The translations under genes were made by a program, and so were the position numbers. Below are positions 26,852-35,298 of a stretch of 64,000 nt of DNA, piece by piece (within the stretch, counting starts at the first letter, position 1; each line of letters opens with the position of its first letter). The stretch is taken from positions 42,559 to 106,558 of the forward strand of contig NZ_JAFEUL010000016.1 of assembly GCF_016901225.1 (NCBI RefSeq), given 5' to 3'. The stretch comes from Actibacterium sp. 188UL27-1 (GTDB lineage: Bacteria > Pseudomonadota > Alphaproteobacteria > Rhodobacterales > Rhodobacteraceae). A model generated the notes under the pieces. It saw only the letters and a program-made list of their open reading frames with translations. It had not been told where the DNA came from and made no database searches.

Positions 26852-28343
26852 AGATGCGGGCCTCAAGCGCTGGCACGTCGGTGTGCCGGGGGTCATGTTC
26901 GCCGATGATGCGGCCATCCGCGATGTGCAGGATACGGTCGGCGTTATGCATAACCTCGGTCACCTCGTCTGAAATCAGAAGGATCGCCAGGCCCTGATCC
27001 GCCAGGTCCCGCACGATGCGGAAGATGCCCGCCCGGGCGCCGACATCGACGCCAACGGTGGGGCTGTCGAGGATCAAGAGGCGCGGTTCGGTGGCCAGCC
27101 ATTTGGCCAGGACGACGCGCTGTTGGTTGCCCCCCGAAAGGGTCGAGACGGGGTCATCCGGCGTGCCGATCTTGACCGCGAATTCCTTGATCCAGTGATC
27201 TACGAGGTGTTGCTTGCTGGGGGCCTTGATGAGGCCCGCGGCGTTCAGCAAACGGTCGAGCACCGACATCACAGTATTATCGGCGATGGATTGGGGCTGG
27301 ATCAGCCCGAGGGACAGCCGATCCTCAGACACATAGGCGATGCCAGCGCGGATCGCGTCACGGATAGAGCGGGGGCGGAGGGACGCACTGTCCAGCAGGA
27401 TCTCACCGCCATCAGGTTGGGTCATGCCGATCATGGCATGGGCCAGTTCGGTGCGACCTGCGCCGATCAGCCCGGTAAGGCCCACAACCTCCCCCTTGCG
27501 GACGGTGAGGGAGATGTCAGTGAATTCACCATGGCGGGTCAGGTTGCGGGTTTCCAGGACCGGTGGCGCGGCGGATTTATCTTGGGCCGTAACCTGTTGT
27601 TGGTGAGAGGTGCCGGTCATCAACTCACCCAGCCGGGCCTGGGTCATACCATCGGTGGGGTAAACGCCGACAAGGGTGCCGTCACGTACTACGGTGACGC
27701 GCTCGGCGATATCCAGCACCTCAGCCAGGCGGTGGCTGACAAAGACGACCGCAACACCCTCGGCAGAGAGGGTGCGGACAACATCCAGCAAGGCGTCGGT
27801 CTCAGACTGGGTAAGGGAGGCTGTGGGTTCATCCATGAAGACCAACCGCGCCTCCCCCATCAGCGCGCGGGCAATAGCCACGATCTGGCGTTTGGCAATG
27901 GGCAGCGTGTTCAGTGGCGCGTCAAGATCCAGGGTGACGCCGAGGCGGTTCAGCACAGCGCGGGCGCGGATTTTATCCTTGCGCCGCTGGACAAGGCGGG
28001 GACGGGCACCGACCATGTCGTCAAACGCCATATTTTCGGCCACCGACATGTGGGGAAACAAGGCCAGGTCCTGCCAAATCACCGCAACACCCAAGGCGCG
28101 TCCAGCAGCGGGGGTCATGCCGTCGCCGGATTGGCCAAAGATCTCGACCCGGGCGCCGGGATCGGGCGTGTAGACACCCGTGACGATCTTGATGAGCGTA
28201 CTTTTCCCGCACCCATTTTCGCCTGCCAGGCAATGGACCTCTCCGGCCCGAACGGCGAAATCCACACCTTTCAACGCACGGACCCCGCCAAAGGTCTTGG
28301 ATACAGCGGTCAGTTTGAGGGCCAGCTTTTCGGTCATCGACAT
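26844..28343 (-). CDS. Ribose-type ABC transporter ATPase with two nucleotide-binding domains
   Basis: This 499-residue RbsA/MglA-type protein has two fused ATPase domains. The first has Walker A GENGCGKST (about 42-50), a degenerate signature LPIAKRQIV and Walker B FMDEPTASL. The second has the usual weak Walker A GLIGAGRTE, signature LSGGNQQR and ILDSPTVGVD. This division of labour is normal for the family. It lies between the binding-protein gene (with a hairpin in the gap) and the first permease. It powers uptake of a pentose, pentulose or polyol. Confidence 0.92.
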   Translation of the reverse strand: MSMTEKLALKLTAVSKTFGGVRALKGVDFAVRAGEVHCLAGENGCGKSTLIKIVTGVYTPDPGARVEIFGQSGDGMTPAAGRALGVAVIWQDLALFPHMSVAENMAFDDMVGARPRLVQRRKDKIRARAVLNRLGVTLDLDAPLNTLPIAKRQIVAIARALMGEARLVFMDEPTASLTQSETDALLDVVRTLSAEGVAVVFVSHRLAEVLDIAERVTVVRDGTLVGVYPTDGMTQARLGELMTGTSHQQQVTAQDKSAAPPVLETRNLTRHGEFTDISLTVRKGEVVGLTGLIGAGRTELAHAMIGMTQPDGGEILLDSASLRPRSIRDAIRAGIAYVSEDRLSLGLIQPQSIADNTVMSVLDRLLNAAGLIKAPSKQHLVDHWIKEFAVKIGTPDDPVSTLSGGNQQRVVLAKWLATEPRLLILDSPTVGVDVGARAGIFRIVRDLADQGLAILLISDEVTEVMHNADRILHIADGRIIGEHDPRHTDVPALEARIYA

Positions 28344-28353
28344 GCCTTACCAG

Positions 28354-28380
28354 AAGGCCCGCGCGGTCTGCGCGAGCCTT
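28354..28380 (-). promoter_or_regulatory. Intercistronic hairpin after the ribose-type binding-protein gene
   Basis: AAGGCCCGCGC (28354-28364) pairs with GCGCGAGCCTT (28370-28380), 10 of 11 pairs, with a five-base loop. It lies in the 58-bp gap between the binding-protein stop and the ATPase start. This is the third sugar operon of the window with a stem-loop in just this place. Confidence 0.65.
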
Positions 28381-28401
28381 GGTTACGCGAGGACGGCGGA
28401 G

Positions 28402-29394
28402 TCACAGGCCCTTTTCGGCCAGTTCGTCCACGGTCGTCTTGTTGATCGACAGCAGGTTGTCGGTGATGATGTTGCGGCTGTCTGCATCGGGGGAAACGAC
28501 ACCCAGGCCCGGGATCTCGGTCCCATCGGTAATCTCTGCCCCGTCGACCAGCATCTGGCCCAGACTGACAAAGACGCGACCGGCCTCTGCCGGGTTCCAC
28601 ATGAAGCCTCCCGAGATGATATCATCCTTGAGCAACTGCCGCCCCTGCCCCGGCGAGAATGGCCCCATCACATGGACCTTGCCGCCTAAGCGACGTTCCT
28701 CAATCGCGCGCCCGGCACCAATGGGCCCTTGGCTGCCAAAGGCCAGAAAACCGCGCAGATCGTCATTGGCGGCCATGACATCCAGCGCCGTCGAGCGGCT
28801 GTCATCGACGCTTTCGGCCACCCCGTACCGGTCGCCCACCAGTTTCAGGTCGGTGCAGTTATCGCCCATCCAGGCAATGGCAGCGTCGGCCCAGGCATTG
28901 TGCAACGGCACGGTGAGGGAACCCACATAAACCGCATAACTGCCGGGCTTTTCCGCCTTTTCACACAGCAATTCGGCATGGGCTTCGCCAAAGCCATCGG
29001 CGGAGGCCAGTTCAAAGTTCCAATCCACATTGGTCAGGCCGGGGCCTTCGTGGGCCAAGACCTTGATCCCGGCATCCATTGCCTTTTTCAAAACCGGCTC
29101 CAGGGCAGCTTCGTCATTGGGCACAACCCCAATGACATCGACGCCTTTGGCAATCAGATCCTCAATCGCGCGCACCTGCAGGGCCGGATCGGCGGAAGTG
29201 GGCCCGATCATTTCAGCACTGACGCCGAGTTCGGCGGCACGCTCCTTGATCCCTTCCTCCATGGCATTGAACCATGGGATCCCACCGATTTTCACGACAA
29301 TGCCCATCTTGGTCTCGGCTGCGGCCGAAGCGGCGATACCGATCGCGACCACCGCAAGCGACACGGTAGAGACGAGTTTGTTCTTCAACGTCAT
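28402..29394 (-). CDS. Ribose-type periplasmic sugar-binding protein
   Basis: This 330-residue periplasmic-binding-protein-4 (RbsB/LsrB-like) protein has a clear signal peptide with cleavage near ASAAA-ETKMG (about residue 26). The ATG at 29394 is chosen because GGGAGGA lies just upstream; a longer reading to 29457 runs through the operators. The mature protein reads MGIVVKIGGIPWFNAMEEGIKE, with later IGPTSADPALQVRAIEDLIAKGVD. It is the first gene of the operon ending with the pentulose kinase. The ligand is inferred to be a pentose, a pentulose or their polyol. Confidence 0.9.
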   Translation of the reverse strand: MTLKNKLVSTVSLAVVAIGIAASAAAETKMGIVVKIGGIPWFNAMEEGIKERAAELGVSAEMIGPTSADPALQVRAIEDLIAKGVDVIGVVPNDEAALEPVLKKAMDAGIKVLAHEGPGLTNVDWNFELASADGFGEAHAELLCEKAEKPGSYAVYVGSLTVPLHNAWADAAIAWMGDNCTDLKLVGDRYGVAESVDDSRSTALDVMAANDDLRGFLAFGSQGPIGAGRAIEERRLGGKVHVMGPFSPGQGRQLLKDDIISGGFMWNPAEAGRVFVSLGQMLVDGAEITDGTEIPGLGVVSPDADSRNIITDNLLSINKTTVDELAEKGL

Positions 29395-29430
29395 GACATC
29401 CTCCCAGATTGAAATTCTTGTATTTTTATT

Positions 29431-29470
29431 TGCACAATCGATTGCGCAAGATTGCACTATCGATTGTGCG
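29431..29470. promoter_or_regulatory. Tandem LacI-type operators in the divergent promoter region
   Basis: Two near-palindromes lie side by side: TGCACAATCGATTGCGCA (29431-29448) and TGCACTATCGATTGTGCG (29453-29470). Both centre on ATCGAT, and the centres are 22 bp apart, about two helical turns. They lie between the binding-protein start (29394, minus strand) and the LacI start (29520, plus strand). A TTGACT that could serve as the minus-strand -35 box lies at 29483-29478. Confidence 0.7.
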
Positions 29471-29519
29471 CTCTAAGAGTCAAGAGGTTAAATCACGCTT
29501 CGACCAAGGGATCATTCGC

Positions 29520-30545
29520 GTGCCGCAGGATTTCGGCGAGAAAAACGTGACCATCTATGATATCGCCGCCCGGGCTGCGACATCGGCCAGCACGGTGGGC
29601 GCGGTACTGAATGGCACATGGGAAAAGCGGCGGATCAGCCAGGCCCGCGCGACCGAGATACAGCGGGTCGCTGACGAGATGGGTTATACCCCCAACATGC
29701 AGGCGCGCGGGCTGAGGCGGGAACGCTCACGCATCATCAGCATGATCGTCCCGCTTTATGACAACCGCTATTTCAGCTCCATCGCGCAGCTTTTTGAAAG
29801 GGAGGCCCGTGCGCGCGGCCTATTCCCCATGATTTCGTGCACGGCGCGGGATGCCGATCTGGAAAAGGCCACCGTGCGCCAGATGCTGGACTATCAGGTG
29901 GAGCGGGTGATCTGCACCGGTGCAACGGACCCGGACGGCATCGCCGAGATCTGCGCGCGGCGCGGCGTGCCGACACTGAACCTGGATTTGCCGGGACGGC
30001 AGGCCGCCTCCGTGATCTCGGACAATTTCCGGGGCGCATATGAAATGACGACAGAGCTGCTGAACCGACTGACAGCGCATGATCCGCGGTCCGAGGCGGA
30101 AATTCTGTTTGTCGGCGGACGACCGGCCGACCACAATACACGAGAACGGTTGCGGGGCTTCATGGAAGCGTACCAACACGGCGGGCGCGTCGTCTCGGAC
30201 ACCCAAATCCTGACTTGCGGCTATGCCGCGGAAAAGGCCGAGGCCGTGCTGACCGAACGGTTTGGCGATGGGCGGGATCCGCCTGCCGCACTTTTTGTGA
30301 ACTCCACCATCTCTTTGGAGGGGGTGATCCGATGGCTGCGGAAATCCAATCTGCATCCGTCCTCTGACATGGTGTTTGGATGTTTTGACTGGGATCAGTT
30401 CGCCACATTCGCCGCCCCGGATATCGTCATGGTTCGGCAAAATGTGGACCGGATGGTTGAGATCCTGTTTGAAATGATCGATGCCGAAACAACACCGGCC
30501 CCGAACTGTATCGAGGTTCCGCCCATCATCGTGTCGGTCGACTGA
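29520..30545 (+). CDS. LacI-family transcriptional regulator of the ribose-type transport operon
   Basis: This 341-residue regulator has a helix-turn-helix VTIYDIAARAATSASTVGAVLNG at about residues 10-32 and a full effector domain. The start is a GTG at 29520, with AAGGG about ten bases upstream. The open frame continues further upstream through the operators, but that part looks non-coding. It is divergent from the transporter/kinase operon and most likely represses it. It is followed after 27 bp by the BKACE gene on the same strand, which may be co-transcribed. Confidence 0.85.
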   Translation: MPQDFGEKNVTIYDIAARAATSASTVGAVLNGTWEKRRISQARATEIQRVADEMGYTPNMQARGLRRERSRIISMIVPLYDNRYFSSIAQLFEREARARGLFPMISCTARDADLEKATVRQMLDYQVERVICTGATDPDGIAEICARRGVPTLNLDLPGRQAASVISDNFRGAYEMTTELLNRLTAHDPRSEAEILFVGGRPADHNTRERLRGFMEAYQHGGRVVSDTQILTCGYAAEKAEAVLTERFGDGRDPPAALFVNSTISLEGVIRWLRKSNLHPSSDMVFGCFDWDQFATFAAPDIVMVRQNVDRMVEILFEMIDAETTPAPNCIEVPPIIVSVD

Positions 30546-30572
30546 CGGGATCGGGGCCCCCGGAGATCTGAC

Positions 30573-31412
30573 ATGACCCAAACACCTTGCATCATCTGCG
30601 TGGCAATCACCGGCTCCGTCCCGACGAAAGAGGATAATCCGGCGGTTCCCATCACCGTGTCCGAGCAGGTCGAGAGCACCCATGCCGCGTTTGAGGCCGG
30701 GGCAAGCATCGCCCATTGCCATGTCCGCAACGATGATCAAACGCCCAGCTCTGACCCGGAGCGTTTTGCGCGTTTGAAAGAAGGGATTGAGCAGCATTGC
30801 CCCGGTATGATCGTGCAGTTTTCCACCGGCGGCAGGTCCGGCTCCGGAAAGGCTCGCGGGGGGATGCTGCCATTGCGCCCCGACATGGCGTCACTGTCGG
30901 TCGGGTCGAACAACTTTCCCACCCGGGTCTATGAGAACCCGCCGGATCTGGTGGATTGGTTGGCCGCCGAGATGCGGACTCACGCCGTGAAGCCCGAGAT
31001 CGAGGCCTTTGACCTGAGCCATATCCACCAGGCCGCCGCCATGAACCGGGACGGGCGCATCCCCGGCCGCCTTTACGTGCAGTTCGTCATGGGGGTGAAA
31101 AACGCGATGCCAGTGGACCGCGATGTGTTCGATTACTACGTCAAAACGGTGCGACGGCTTGCGCCGGATGCCCAGTGGTGTGCCGCTGGTATCGGGCGGT
31201 ACCAGTTGACGGTGAACGAATGGTCCATCGCCGAAGGCGGCCATACCCGGACAGGTCTGGAGGATAACATACGGCTGGACCGGGACACGCTCGCCCCCTC
31301 GAATTCAGCCCTCGTCAGGCGCGCATCGGAACTGTGCGAGAAATACGAACGCCCCGTGGCGACCTGGCAGGAGGCACGGCGCATTCTCGAGGTACCGCTG
31401 GTTGCCGCCTGA
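30573..31412 (+). CDS. BKACE-family beta-keto acid cleavage enzyme (DUF849)
   Basis: This 279-residue TIM-barrel enzyme of the BKACE group splits a beta-keto acid with acetyl-CoA to give an acetoacetate-type CoA ester and a shortened product. The zinc-binding His48 and His50 in HCHVRN are visible, and the family segment FSTGGRSGSGKARGG near residue 85 is present. Known members act on 3-keto-5-aminohexanoate and dehydrocarnitine, among others. A betaine-type transporter is coded just downstream on the opposite strand, so dehydrocarnitine (giving glycine betaine) is a tempting but unproven substrate. GGAG precedes the ATG. Confidence 0.88.
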   Translation: MTQTPCIICVAITGSVPTKEDNPAVPITVSEQVESTHAAFEAGASIAHCHVRNDDQTPSSDPERFARLKEGIEQHCPGMIVQFSTGGRSGSGKARGGMLPLRPDMASLSVGSNNFPTRVYENPPDLVDWLAAEMRTHAVKPEIEAFDLSHIHQAAAMNRDGRIPGRLYVQFVMGVKNAMPVDRDVFDYYVKTVRRLAPDAQWCAAGIGRYQLTVNEWSIAEGGHTRTGLEDNIRLDRDTLAPSNSALVRRASELCEKYERPVATWQEARRILEVPLVAA

Positions 31413-31426
31413 TCAGACATAAAGAG

Positions 31427-31452
31427 GGCCGCGCGGTACACCCCGCGCAGCC
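31427..31452. terminator. Hairpin between the convergent BKACE and betaine-binding-protein genes
   Basis: GGCCGCGCGG (31427-31436) pairs with CCGCGCAGCC (31443-31452), 9 of 10 pairs, with a six-base loop, in the 56-bp convergent gap. It can act in both directions. No strong T-run follows. Confidence 0.5.
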
Positions 31453-31468
31453 CCAGCTTCGTCATGGA

Positions 31469-32422
31469 TCAGCCGTCGATCCAGGCCGTCACGATTTCCT
31501 TGTTATCGGCGATCCATTCTTCGGCAACCTCACGCGGGTCACGCTTGTTTTCGAACATCTCGACGATCCAGCCATTGATCTCATCACCGGTAAACTGAAC
31601 GTTTGACAGCATCGCAGCAACGGCCGGATTCCGGTTTTCAAGCGACTTGGAATAGGCCACGAAGATCTCATTGGCCGCGATCACGCATTCAAATTCCGAA
31701 ACTTCCAGCCAATCTTCGGCATCCAGGTTCACGTCTTCACAACCGTCGAAACGCTCAGGTTCGTCCAAGGCAGTGAGGTCGTATTTCACGTGGATGGCCT
31801 CGGGCGTCCAGTAGTAGAACAGCTGGGGTTTGCCGGCCGTGTAGGCGGCCTCAAGGCCAGCCTTGAACGTGTCGGCCGAAACGATGTTTGGCTCCCATAG
31901 GCCATCCAACCCGTAGGATTTGAACTTGATCTGCCAACGCTTGGTCGAGGCCCAGGTGACATCACCTGCCCAGTATTCGCCCTTGCCATTGCCATCAGTA
32001 TCGAACATCGCAGCAATTTCGGGGTTTTTCAGATCCTCGATCGAACTGACTTTGTCCGCCATGTAGCTGGGCACGTAGATGTTGGAGGTGCCCTGGTAGG
32101 GCTGGTTGGTCGCGACGGTCTGGTTGCCGTCGATGTATTCGTCCCACAAGGCTTGCTGGTTGGGCATCCATAGATCGGTATAGATGTCGATGGATCCGTC
32201 ACCCTTGTCCATGCCCGCCATAATGACGGCGGCCTGGTTCATACCCGACACGATCTCGGCATCGCCGCCCATTTCGCCTTCGATGATGGCGCTCAGGACA
32301 TGACCGATGGCTTGCGCACCGTTCCAGCTTAGATCCGACAGCGTGATCTTTTCCTGGGCGTATCCACCGGTGGCGGCGGCAGCCAATGCGGTGGCAGCGA
32401 CCGCAGATTTCCAAACATGCAT
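31469..32422 (-). CDS. Glycine betaine/proline-type ABC transporter substrate-binding protein
   Basis: This 317-residue protein of the OpuAC/ProX family has a signal peptide (MHVWKSAVAATALAAAATGGYA, cleavage near 22) and a binding domain rich in Trp and Tyr (DLSWNGAQA, DLWMPNQ, WASTKRWQIKF, YYWTPEA). Such residues form the aromatic box for quaternary ammonium groups. GGGAGA precedes the ATG. It is the last gene of the operon DUF1989-GcvT, ATPase, permease, binding protein. The ligand is probably glycine betaine, carnitine, proline betaine or a similar compound. Confidence 0.87.
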   Translation of the reverse strand: MHVWKSAVAATALAAAATGGYAQEKITLSDLSWNGAQAIGHVLSAIIEGEMGGDAEIVSGMNQAAVIMAGMDKGDGSIDIYTDLWMPNQQALWDEYIDGNQTVATNQPYQGTSNIYVPSYMADKVSSIEDLKNPEIAAMFDTDGNGKGEYWAGDVTWASTKRWQIKFKSYGLDGLWEPNIVSADTFKAGLEAAYTAGKPQLFYYWTPEAIHVKYDLTALDEPERFDGCEDVNLDAEDWLEVSEFECVIAANEIFVAYSKSLENRNPAVAAMLSNVQFTGDEINGWIVEMFENKRDPREVAEEWIADNKEIVTAWIDG

Positions 32423-32458
32423 GATGCATTCTCCCTGTTATTGATTTGGTATCGTGTG

Positions 32459-34252
32459 TCAAATCCGGCTGAACGCGTTTCGGATCCCTTTCAGAATGCG
32501 GTCGATCATCATGGCGACCAACGCAATGGCGATCCCCGCCAGCAACCCCTTGCCCGCCTGTGCATCACCAAGCGCCGAGGTCACGATGGCCCCCAGCCCC
32601 TCTGCCCCGATGAAGGCCGAGATTGTGGCCATTGACAGGGCCAACATGATCGTCTGGTTGAGCCCCGCCATGATCGACGGGATGGCCATGGGCAATTCGA
32701 CTTTGCGCAAAAGCTGCCGGTTGGAGGCGCCAAAGGCCAAGGCTGCCTCCTTGGTGGTTTCAGGCACTTGCAGAATACCCAGGGCGGTCAGCTTAATCAT
32801 GGGTGGCATGGCAAAGATCACCGTCGCCAAGACGGCGGGCGGTTGCGAGATGCCGAAAAACGCCACCGCTGGGACCAGATAGCTGAGCGATGGGATGGTC
32901 TGCATCACGTCCAGCACCGGTTCGGTGATCCACCTGAACAACTTGTTCTTGGCCATCCAGATCCCGATGGGCAACCCGATCAGAACGCAGACTGCCGTGG
33001 ACACCACGACCAGCGCCATGGTCTGCATCGCGATCTGCCACAGTTCAAACAGCGCCAAGAAGGCCAGAGATGATGCGACAAAGACCGTAGTACCATTGCC
33101 CGCAAAGGCCCAACTGAGGGCGATGAACAGGAAGGCGACCACCGGCCAGGGCGTTTGCATGAAAGCAACCTCAACCCGGATCAGCGATTGCCGCAAGACA
33201 TTGGTCATCGCGTCAAAGGCGGTGGCATATTGCGCCCGTAGATAGTTGATCGAGATATCGATGCTTTCGGCCGAATAGGTAAAGATCGTGACCTTGCGTC
33301 CTTCGACAGGATCCTTGACCTCGCGCAGGACCTTGGTTGCGCCCGCCGCATCGGGATCCGGCACGCGGCGATAAGTGACGTCTTCGGGCGGGTCCAACCG
33401 GGCCAGTGTTGGAAAGTCATCGATGGTAAAGCAATCAAAACGGTCACGGGCGCTGATATTTTGGTAATTGGTCACCAGGCCCCGGCTGCGCCCAAGGTCA
33501 CGAACAGTCTTACGCAAGGCGGAGCGTTCGGATTTTTGGTCATCCGTCAACGCGTCTAACGCCTCAAGCTTGGCCAGCCCGGCATTGGCCTGATCTACCT
33601 TGGCGTCCATCGCGGTCAGCAGGGCAGGCACGCTTTCAGCGCCGTACCGAGGCAGCAAAACATCAACACCTTCGGCCGCACGGATCTGGTTGAAACAGGC
33701 CCGTTCATCCAGCCGCAGCTGTGTGGCGCGGTAGATCGTCAGCGGCGCAATCAGGGCGATGACCAGCACACCTAACACGGCGCGTTTCACATCCACGCCA
33801 TGGGGCACGGATTGGTCGATCCGCCACCGGGAATACTGATTGAAATACCACCGGTTGGCCGTACTGCCCATCCAGAGGCGCCCACCGACAAAAAGCAGCG
33901 ACCCGATCCAGCCATAGGTGGTGATCCAACCGGAATACCGCGCGATCAGCGTTGTATTGGCGCTGGCATCAGCCTGCGCCTGTGCCAGCAACGGCGTGAA
34001 CTTGACGACCTGCATCAAGCAAACCAACGCCACGAGGTCAATCGCCAGCGAGACCCAGAACAACAGCCACGCGCCCCGGGCCGCGGCCCAGCCCCATGGC
34101 ACCAGAACCGCCCAGATATTCAGATGCCATAGCGGCAGCTTGCCTCGCTGGATCCGTTCAAAAATGGGGGCAAAGTAGCCGACATTGCGTTCTACAAACG
34201 TATCGACCGACACATCGCGTTCATCGATATCCCGGGTTTCCGCGCCGCTCAT
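32459..34252 (-). CDS. Glycine betaine-type ABC transporter permease with long N-terminal region
   Basis: This 597-residue membrane protein is far longer than ProW/OpuAB (280-400). The permease domain is at about 345-597, with the EAA-like ETTKEAALAFGASNRQLLRKVELP. The first 190 residues hold about four membrane segments. Residues about 195-345 look extracytoplasmic, with a predicted coiled coil at about 215-260 (ANAGLAKLEALDALTDDQ) and a DRFDCFTIDDFPTLARLDPPEDV part. The extra region may contact the binding protein. The start overlaps the ATPase stop as ATGA. Confidence 0.85.
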   Translation of the reverse strand: MSGAETRDIDERDVSVDTFVERNVGYFAPIFERIQRGKLPLWHLNIWAVLVPWGWAAARGAWLLFWVSLAIDLVALVCLMQVVKFTPLLAQAQADASANTTLIARYSGWITTYGWIGSLLFVGGRLWMGSTANRWYFNQYSRWRIDQSVPHGVDVKRAVLGVLVIALIAPLTIYRATQLRLDERACFNQIRAAEGVDVLLPRYGAESVPALLTAMDAKVDQANAGLAKLEALDALTDDQKSERSALRKTVRDLGRSRGLVTNYQNISARDRFDCFTIDDFPTLARLDPPEDVTYRRVPDPDAAGATKVLREVKDPVEGRKVTIFTYSAESIDISINYLRAQYATAFDAMTNVLRQSLIRVEVAFMQTPWPVVAFLFIALSWAFAGNGTTVFVASSLAFLALFELWQIAMQTMALVVVSTAVCVLIGLPIGIWMAKNKLFRWITEPVLDVMQTIPSLSYLVPAVAFFGISQPPAVLATVIFAMPPMIKLTALGILQVPETTKEAALAFGASNRQLLRKVELPMAIPSIMAGLNQTIMLALSMATISAFIGAEGLGAIVTSALGDAQAGKGLLAGIAIALVAMMIDRILKGIRNAFSRI

Positions 34253-35298
34253 GCGTCTGCTCCGCCTTGAAGGCCGCGCAGCAGGGTATCCTTGGTAACG
34301 ATACCCACAAGCGTATCACTATCCTTGATCAAAACGGGCAGATCCGTACCCGTGCTCAGCCCCACCAGGGTATCCAGATCGTCATGGGGGCTGGCGACGG
34401 GATGTTGGGCAGCGGGGTCGATGGCCCCGTTGCGGGCGGTGAACTGGTCAGTGGCCATCATGATCTTGGCCGCCGAGACCAATTTCAGCCGAGAGATCCC
34501 GGCCACGAAATCTGCCACATAGTCATCGGCAGGCGCAGTCGCGATATCCTCTGCCGTACCGATCTGCACAATTTCCCCGTCCTTCATGATGCCGATGCGG
34601 TCGCCCATGCGGATCGCTTCATCCAGATCATGGGTGATAAAGATCGTCGTCTTTTTCAGGTTCTGGCTCAGCCCCAGAAATTCATCCTGCAGGTTGCGCC
34701 GGATCAGAGGGTCCAGCGCCGAAAACGGTTCATCCATCAACAAGATTTCAGGATCTGCTGCCAACGCCCGCGCCAACCCGACCCGCTGTTGCATGCCGCC
34801 CGACAATTCCGATGGCAGCCGGTCACCATAGCCATGGAGCGACACGGTCTCCAAGGCGTTGTCGGCAAGTTGGGCCCGGGTGTAGCCATCGACCCCCCGC
34901 AGTTCCAACGCAAAGCCGATATTGTCCCGAACCGATCGATGCGGCAGCAAGGCCATGTTCTGAAACACCATGCCGATCTTGTCAGCCCGCAAGACGCGCA
35001 GCGCCTCCGTCTTCATCGCTCCGATATCTTCGCCCAGGATCCGAATGGTGCCCGATGTGGGTTCGATCAAACGGTTGATGTGGCGAACGAGGGTCGATTT
35101 GCCAGAACCCGACAGGCCCATCAGGCAAAAAATCTCCCCTTCTTCGACGGCAAAGGATGCGTCTTTGACGCCCACCACAGCCTCGAACCGTCGCAAGACC
35201 TCGGCCTTGCCAATGCCTTCAGCCTCAATCGCGGCCATCGCTTCGGCGGATCGATTGCCAAAGACCTTCCAAACATGTTCAAGCTCGACAACGCTCAT
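34249..35298 (-). CDS. Glycine betaine-type ABC transporter ATP-binding protein
   Basis: This 349-residue ProV/OpuAA-type ATPase has Walker A GLSGSGKST at 61-69, a normal Q-loop (MVFQNMALLPHRSV), signature LSGGMQQRV, Walker B ILLMDEPFSALD and H-loop ITHDLDEA. The C-terminal 80 residues look like the CBS-containing tail of ProV (LVGIVTKDTLL), which in relatives senses ionic strength; only about one CBS repeat is evident. It is coupled by ATGA overlaps both to the GcvT-fusion gene upstream and to the permease gene downstream. Confidence 0.92.
   Translation of the reverse strand: MSVVELEHVWKVFGNRSAEAMAAIEAEGIGKAEVLRRFEAVVGVKDASFAVEEGEIFCLMGLSGSGKSTLVRHINRLIEPTSGTIRILGEDIGAMKTEALRVLRADKIGMVFQNMALLPHRSVRDNIGFALELRGVDGYTRAQLADNALETVSLHGYGDRLPSELSGGMQQRVGLARALAADPEILLMDEPFSALDPLIRRNLQDEFLGLSQNLKKTTIFITHDLDEAIRMGDRIGIMKDGEIVQIGTAEDIATAPADDYVADFVAGISRLKLVSAAKIMMATDQFTARNGAIDPAAQHPVASPHDDLDTLVGLSTGTDLPVLIKDSDTLVGIVTKDTLLRGLQGGADA

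Noticed and set aside
29409..29519. Longer N-terminus for the second LacI protein
   Set aside because: The frame runs through both operators and encodes unusual text. LacI proteins begin close to the HTH, and the GTG at 29520 has AAGGG upstream.
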